64,000 nt of DNA, taken from the NCBI GenBank assembly GCA_950022295.1, contig OX465600.1, positions 230,227,782 to 230,291,781 on the forward strand, written 5' to 3'. Both the position numbers and the translations under genes were made by a program. Origin of the DNA: Bromus sterilis (Eukaryota > Streptophyta > Magnoliopsida > Poales > Poaceae). Every line of letters begins with the position of its first letter. Within the stretch, counting starts at the first letter, position 1. The notes beneath the pieces are model-generated. The model was given only the letters and a program-made list of their open reading frames with translations, was not told the origin of the DNA and made no database searches. This document shows positions 58,520 to 64,000 of this stretch, piece by piece.

Positions 58520-59193
58520 TTCTTCTTTTGCTTTATGCCTAGCTTAAAGGGGTAAAAGAAAGCGCTTCTTGGGAGGAAACCCAAGATGTTTTTACTTCTG
58601 TTTTTAGTGGTCTTGATGATCGTTACTACTGTAGAAACATCATTGTATCTTTATTTTTAAGCTTTGTGCCAAGTTCTAGCCTCTTATGATAAGGGAAGCA
58701 AAAGTTGTGACATGTTGTCCAGAAAACAGATTCTGTCTGCTTGATAGAAAAAATCAAAAACAATCACCAGTTCATATTTTTGAGCTGAATTTTTTACACA
58801 GCATGCTCTATACAATTTTGAAACTTTCATATGTTTGGAGTTTTTTTTATTTGAGTTGCAGAAGTACCCCGAAAAAATTATTTACTACCTTCTGTTCTGT
58901 TTTTCACAGATTCTGCCACGTTTTGCCTTTCTTCACTTTTGCAAACCTTAAGCTTGCTTTTTCTTCTCTTCAAGAAAATCTTTACTTCCAGTGGAGAAAA
59001 AATATTTTATTAAGGGTACTAACCTCTCTAATCAGCTTATGATGAGTTATGTATGAAGGTAGTTTTCAAGTGTGCGAGGGAAGATGATGAAAGAAGATCC
59101 GGGAGTGTCAAGCGTTCAAGCTTGGGGATGCCCCCATGCATCCCCAATAAATATTCAAGGAGACTCAGGCGTCTAATCTTGGGGATGCCGTCG
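58520..59193 (+). other. 3' non-coding region, truncated
   Basis: Aligns with 2962 to about 3675, including a first AAGCTTGGGGATGCCCCC unit at 59118-59135 and a broken second unit at about 59175. No gene. Confidence 0.75.
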
Positions 59194-60143
59194 TGGGAAA
59201 GTCATGGCAGATGTCCGAAGAGTGGAACTTAACATGGGACCTTTGCTACAAGGCGATTTCGTGGAGAGATTCGACATTGACAAGAGACTCGGCGATTTAC
59301 CTAGGTTTCATCCCCTCTTTGTCTCGGGGTAAAAGCCTAGTCCTGCTTCCTCTTATTATGAGTTTCGACTCTGGAAAGAAGAGTCGGTTTGGTTGATTAC
59401 CAGAGAGTCGATCGAAAACTTAGTCTCGATGAGATCTAGGTTTCGCCGACAAGTGTCTAGTCCTATCTTAGGCTAAGACTGTTCTCTGACCCTAGATCCC
59501 ACGGACCTCGGCTTTTAAAGGCACCAGTGTCCCGTGATTCCGCGAGTCCGACTCCAACACGAGGTGGAGTCCTATTCTACTTTACAAATACGTTATGTTC
59601 TGTACAAGGTAAGTTGAATTCCTTCTACGGCTTCAACCTTATTTCCTTGGCGCAACCGGACTTGGGCTGGGTCTTCTTTTGTGGGCCTTTAGTAGGTGAG
59701 TCGGCCCATAGACCTAATGCCGGGTCTGGGCTTTAGTCCATCGCACCGACATTTTCCCCCAGGATTGGTGTGATGCTTTAGTCTTCACGTCAATGTTTTT
59801 GTTGCCTCCGTGGTCGCCGACTTGCTATCTTGAACAAACCGACTCCCATACTCTTTGTGATTCTCTGGAGAGTCAATGCATATCTTATTGGTATTTAAAG
59901 AATCAATCTTCATCGAGCCGGCTCTTGCGATTGTACTGACTCATACTCTTCGGTGTTCAAACCCGTCTCTATTCTTTTTAACAATAGATCCGATCTTTCC
60001 GTTTTGTTTGGAATCTTTAAACGATTTTTTATCCCGATCTTCGCGGCGTAATTAATGCCTACTAGATTTGTTAGCGGAAATCGAGGGATTTCTTGCCGTT
60101 AGACATCATCATCCGACGCCTCGGGTTCTGGGACGGTTTCCTT
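59194..60143 (+). other. Upstream region of the PF04195-type element
   Basis: Unrelated to the sequence on its left. It may be an element end opening TGGGAAAGTC, but no LTR partner or target duplication could be confirmed. It is rich in GAGTCGG and CCGACTC words, shared with the coding part downstream. No gene seen. Confidence 0.45.
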
Positions 60144-60151
60144 TATAAATA
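60144..60151 (+). promoter_or_regulatory. TATA box of the PF04195-type gene
   Basis: TATAAATA in TTCCTTTATAAATAGATCCC. A C/T-rich leader follows, and a strong donor A|GTAAGT at 60321. Confidence 0.6.
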
Positions 60152-60320
60152 GATCCCGTCTCCCATCTTATTTTTCTATCCCGTTCACACCCCTTTTTCA
60201 TCGTCTTCTTCCTTGCGACAGAAGTTCTGAGCTCCACTTCCGTCGCGGTATCAAGTTCTTCTCCCTCCAGCAGATTGCGAAGAATGGCCTAGGGCCATGC
60301 CACTCTCGCTTGTTGCTCGA

Positions 60321-60781
60321 GTAAGTTCTCCATCTCCACTTCTTGCTTCAGACATTCCGTTCATCGACATTGCCATAAACTTTCAAGCTTTTACTGTCCG
60401 ATATCCTGGGGTAGTTTCTAATGGTACATCCGGATTCGTATGTTTTGCCATATAGGCTCGATTCCCCGTAGATTGCCTATGTTTATAGCTTATCCGGGAA
60501 GATATTGTAGATCTGTGATTCATGACTGCTTAGGGTTTCTTCCGTAACTGTCAGATTTAGTTCACATTTCTCATTGATTTATTGAGCCTGGTAGATCCTT
60601 TCACATTTTCGTAGTTTGTGAAACTTGTTTGCATATCCGACATAGAGTTGATTTCTGTCCGACTTCCTGAATCTGAACTGCGTAGTCATTATAGAGTCGA
60701 TCTGGATCCGATTGTTTGGATCTTGGATAGGGTTTTCCATTGCTTGTTTTAATTAGCTCAATATCATCTTTCATGTCTTAG
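60321..60781 (+). other. Probable leader intron
   Basis: GTAAGT donor at 60321 and a TTAG acceptor ending at 60781, with the ATG at 60798. Length 461 nt and T-rich. Confidence 0.5.
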
Positions 60782-60797
60782 ATCCGATTCTTGCATC

Positions 60798-63700
60798 ATG
60801 GGCAAAAAGGTCGCCGCCCATAAAAAGCCGGCGGGAAAGAAGCCACCAAAGCCGCCGACTCGAAGGACATCAGTAGAGGCGAACTAGACAGAAAGTCATG
60901 TGATTTTAGAGCAGTTAGATAATATGGTAGAAGATGGAATCCTTCCGCCCCAGGATGAGATTAAGTGGCGAGTCCCAGGAGAAGAGACCCGGCCTGACCC
61001 CAAGGAGGGCGAGATTATCATTTTTGCTGAACATGTGACTCGGGGTTTTCTTCCTCCCGGGTCAAAGTTTTTCAGAAGCGTGTTGTACTGCTATAAGCTG
61101 CATCCCCAAGCATTGAGTGCCAACTCGGCGCTCAATATATGTCACTTTCAAGTATTTTGTGAGGCCTACTTACAAATCAAGCCAACTCTCAGTTTGTTTG
61201 CCGAGTTATACTATTGCAACAAGCAAACTGAGTATAGTGGAGGGCCGGCTTTGGAATGTGGGGGAGTTGCCATCCAGAAGCGGGCCAAGTCGATCTTCCC
61301 TGCTCCCCGGCTTATTAGCAAGGTGAAGGATTGGCAGAAGTCCTATTTTTATTCTGCTGCGAAGGAGATCCCTGGTGAGCATCCTCTACCCGGCTTTCGT
61401 GAGAGTCGGCTGGTGTTCCATGATAGCCTGAATCTTTATCCTAAGTGCAATCACCAAAAGAGGAACGACCAGATAATTGCTCGGATGAAGGCCTTGTTTG
61501 CCCACAGGCTTACTGGCAGGGATTTAACCCGATGCTGGGTTGGTTGGCAGATCCAGCCTCTCAGCAAAATAGATCGTCTTATGTGCGAATACACTGGAAA
61601 AGATGACTCCATGTGTTTTACTCATAATGAGCTTTCTCCTGATGAGATAGCGAGAGCTTGCAAGAAGTTTCTTCAGGAGAAGCTTGATGATCTAAAGAGA
61701 GTCGGTCTGGCTCCGTTCTGTGTAGCTAAACCGGCTCAAGAGGTATGTTCTCTCCACATGCTTTGCTCTGTTATTTGTTTGAAGTATGTTTTTGAATGTT
61801 GAACCTCTCCTTTTTTCCAGGATGACGAGCCATGGTGGGCTGCGGGACAAGATTTTGTTGGCAGTGCTAAGAGTCCGACTCACACAGTAAAAGTCGATCA
61901 TTCTTCATTTCTGAAATGTACTTCCTTTTCCTGACCCTTCTCGTCTTTGGCAGGGTGACTCGGGTGATAAGAGGATGGAGAGGAAGAAGCAGAAGTGGAA
62001 CATGATGAAGTTCCTTCTGGTGAAGCCGACTCTCACAGGGAGAGTCAGAATGTAGATCCACCAGTATGTATCTTTTCTGGCTCTTCTTAGTTTGTAGGGC
62101 CTTTATATCCTTATGATGTATCTTGTTCAATAGTCGCAGGGCTCAAAGAGATGTACTCATAGTACCGACTCGGAGGAGACTCTCTTGATTATGGAGAATG
62201 AGCCTCACCATGTTCGAAGCAAGGCTGCTGATGCATCGACTCCTGCTCGTGAGTCGGAAAATCTTAGGGACGATCCGCCGCAAGCTCGCAATTCTTACTA
62301 AGAGGGGTCATCTGCCCAAGCACCTATCTCTATCAACTTCGGGTGAGTGTCCTTATTGCTGTGCTGACTCTATCGACTTATGTTAATTATTTTGACGAGT
62401 CATGTCTTTTTCTCTGAGAAGTGCTCGGATTGATCTCAAGGATATGGCCGACTCTGAAGTCATAAAGGAGTCGCCAGATTTGCCGGAGACTGAGATTTTG
62501 AAGAGAGCTGGCTTGAATGAGTCGACTCCTTCCGGACCCTACAAGGATACTTCTCCCGCTGATGACACCAAGAAGCCGGAGGTTCAAATTGTTGAAGAGG
62601 CCCAAAGTTCTACCCCGGCTCCTTTGGAGAAGGTGACTGATGAAGAAGTGATGGACTCACCAAGGCATCCCACATGCTAAGACGGTGTTGACTAAAATCG
62701 TGGATAGTACAGACCAGGTGAAGAGTCGATCATGTGATCTAACTTCTGAGAAATCTTCTCTTGAGGAGTTATACAAGCGATCACTGGCCTGTACCACTGA
62801 GCAACATAACATAGTTATCCAGCTCTGGTAGCACTATGAGGTATCTTTCTATACTTTCTTTGTGATATAATATTTGTAGCCCCCATAAGCCGACATGGTT
62901 TGTTTTAATAAACCATGATGGGTTCTGTTTCATGGGGAGTCATCATTAGTCGGAAAAATGGCAAAGTCAATAGAATTTTTTGAGCAATAGCCCCCATGAG
63001 TCGGTGAAATATGACTTTATTTCACCGGGGTAGTATTTTGAAGGTGTAGCCCCCAATTAGCTGGTTAGGCAGGGTGTCTGAGAAGATACTTAGTGATTTG
63101 TCTTTATTTTTGACAGGCTCTTGCTTTGACGCTCGGAAATGACGCTGGTCAGGTGGAAGAGAGATGTAGAGCTGAGATGGCCAAGCGTGAGTAGGCTGAG
63201 AAGCAAGTTGACCAGCTGCTTGATGAGGTGAAGAAGGAGGATGAGCTAAGTCAGGTGAAAGCCGACTCGGCTGAGATTCAGAATGCTTTGACAAAAGAAT
63301 CTGATGACATGTAGGCTTAGCGTGATGCGGCCGAGAAGAAGCTAGAGTCGGTTGAGAAGATGCTGGAAACGCTAAAGGGCAGCGTCCACCGACTCGTATC
63401 AGCAATATTTGGTAAGTCGGACAAGCTTTTGGTATTTTCTGTCTCTCCGACTTTCTATGTTATTTTGCTCACTTTGTTATATCTTTTCTATTTGTTGCAG
63501 GCAAAGAGCATGATATTGTGAAAGAGTCTCCTGCGATGAATTTGACTTGTACCTTTGCTACTCTGAAGAAGCTTTTTGAAGGTGCCTGTAAGCCGGTCGG
63601 TGCGACTCAGCCGAAGCCCCCATGTATGAAGAGGATTACTGATATGATGGGGCCTCTTTCGGTTGTGCCTGACTGGGTGAAGCTTGGTAAGCGCTCGGCT

Positions 63701-64000
63701 TGCCGGATGGGTGTGATGCGAGGCCTAGAGCTTGCCAAAGCTTATCATCCTAGCTTGAAGCCGAAATTGTTGGCCGCTGGCTTTCCTAAGTTCAAGGCCG
63801 ATAAATCGAAGTTCTCCAAAGATGACCACACCAAGATTCGTAGAGAGACTCGTTCTGCTGCGACCAAGATAACTGATGAGATGGAGCTATCTTCCTTAGA
63901 AGCTGGTTATGATGATACCAATAAGAGGCGTCGAGTCGATTTGTCGTTTCCAACCGAGTTTACTCTTCTTCCATCTCCGAAGAAGGTCCCAGAGCCGGCT
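60798..64000 (+). pseudogene. Multi-exon transposon gene, PF04195-like ('putative gypsy type transposon'), runs off the window
   Basis: Starts MGKKVAAHKKPAGKKPP, a Lys/Pro-rich basic leader. A TAG at 60885-60887 interrupts it, then the same frame runs to 61742. That exon has the signature of the family: GFLPPGSKFFRSVLYCYKL, LNICHFQVFCEAYL, then AIQKRAKSIFPAP and KDWQKSYFY. Introns with good borders: 61743-61820 (phase 0), 61887-61953, and 63412-63500. Further borders near 62139 and 62342 are likely. The exon 63117-63411 encodes a coiled coil (EKQVDQLLDEVKKEDEL) with several stops. The last exon is open from 63501 to the window end (VPDWVKLGKRSACRMGVMRGLELAKAYHP). The protein's function is unknown. 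Such genes are found inside grass repeats; the element class here is not resolved. Confidence 0.7.

Larger units (their letters stand above)
54679..59193 (+). mobile_element. Second gag-protease Gypsy-type element, 3'-truncated
   Basis: The same family as 1-7416: LTR, tRNA-Asp primer site, gag-protease, then a 3' non-coding region. It stops at about 59193, inside the purine-tract-like repeat, where unrelated sequence begins. No 3' LTR is present in the window. It may resume beyond 64000 if the sequence from 59194 is an insertion. Confidence 0.85.

Noticed and set aside
1..64000. CRISPR arrays, bacterial operons, phage genes or tRNA genes
   Set aside because: None seen. The tRNA-like strings are retrotransposon primer binding sites, and the short direct repeats are LTR or minisatellite repeats.

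Overview
The window is a stack of nested retrotransposons from a large grass genome. The LTR openings (TGATACGTC..., TGTCACATCCC...), the gag and pol proteins and the insertion-inside-insertion pattern are typical of Triticeae (wheat, barley, rye, Aegilops). The genus call is inference. I found no convincing host gene, tRNA, rRNA or CRISPR array. Every coding region I can recognise belongs to a mobile element, and all but the shortest carry stops or frameshifts.

Layout. 1-7416: a Gypsy-type element with only gag and protease, its 5' LTR cut by the window edge. It sits inside an LTR of a second family, called R1 here. 7417-7468 and 20842-21428 are the two halves of that R1 LTR, split by a complete minus-strand chromovirus-like Gypsy element (7469-20841, LTRs about 3.8 kb, Tekay/Del-like). 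21429-22846: the host side of the R1 insertion, made of an LTR end from a third family (X) and then unassigned DNA. 22852-41051: a large Copia element of the Sirevirus type (about 14.1 kb of its own sequence) with a perfect CAAAA target duplication. A 4112-bp solo LTR of family X sits in its 5' LTR with a perfect GTTCC duplication. 41176-49888: a minus-strand R1 element (gag, protease and an extra ORF, no reverse transcriptase or integrase) with a truncated 3' LTR. 49889-51421: a second copy of the R1 flank, including the empty site of the Copia insertion. About 51760-53068: a decayed LINE, broken by a partial LTR (53069 to about 54030). 54031-54678: unassigned. 54679-59193: a second, 3'-truncated copy of the first gag-protease family. 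59194-64000: a multi-exon transposon gene resembling the PF04195 'putative gypsy type transposon' family, running off the window.

How the parts relate. The R1 LTR edge plus its 1.5-kb flank occurs twice (20842-22851 with 41052-41165, and 49303-51425). One copy carries the Copia insertion and the other is uninterrupted at that exact point. The simplest history is a tandem duplication, then insertion of the Copia, chromovirus and gag-protease elements into the left copy, then insertion of the element that became the X solo LTR into the Copia LTR.

The most unusual biology is in accessory ORFs. The Copia extra ORF downstream of pol, and the PF04195-type gene, each have their own TATA box, leader and probable leader intron just before the ATG. 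The chromovirus carries an additional sense ORF upstream of gag. The two gag-protease families have no polymerase, so they would have depended on enzymes supplied in trans.
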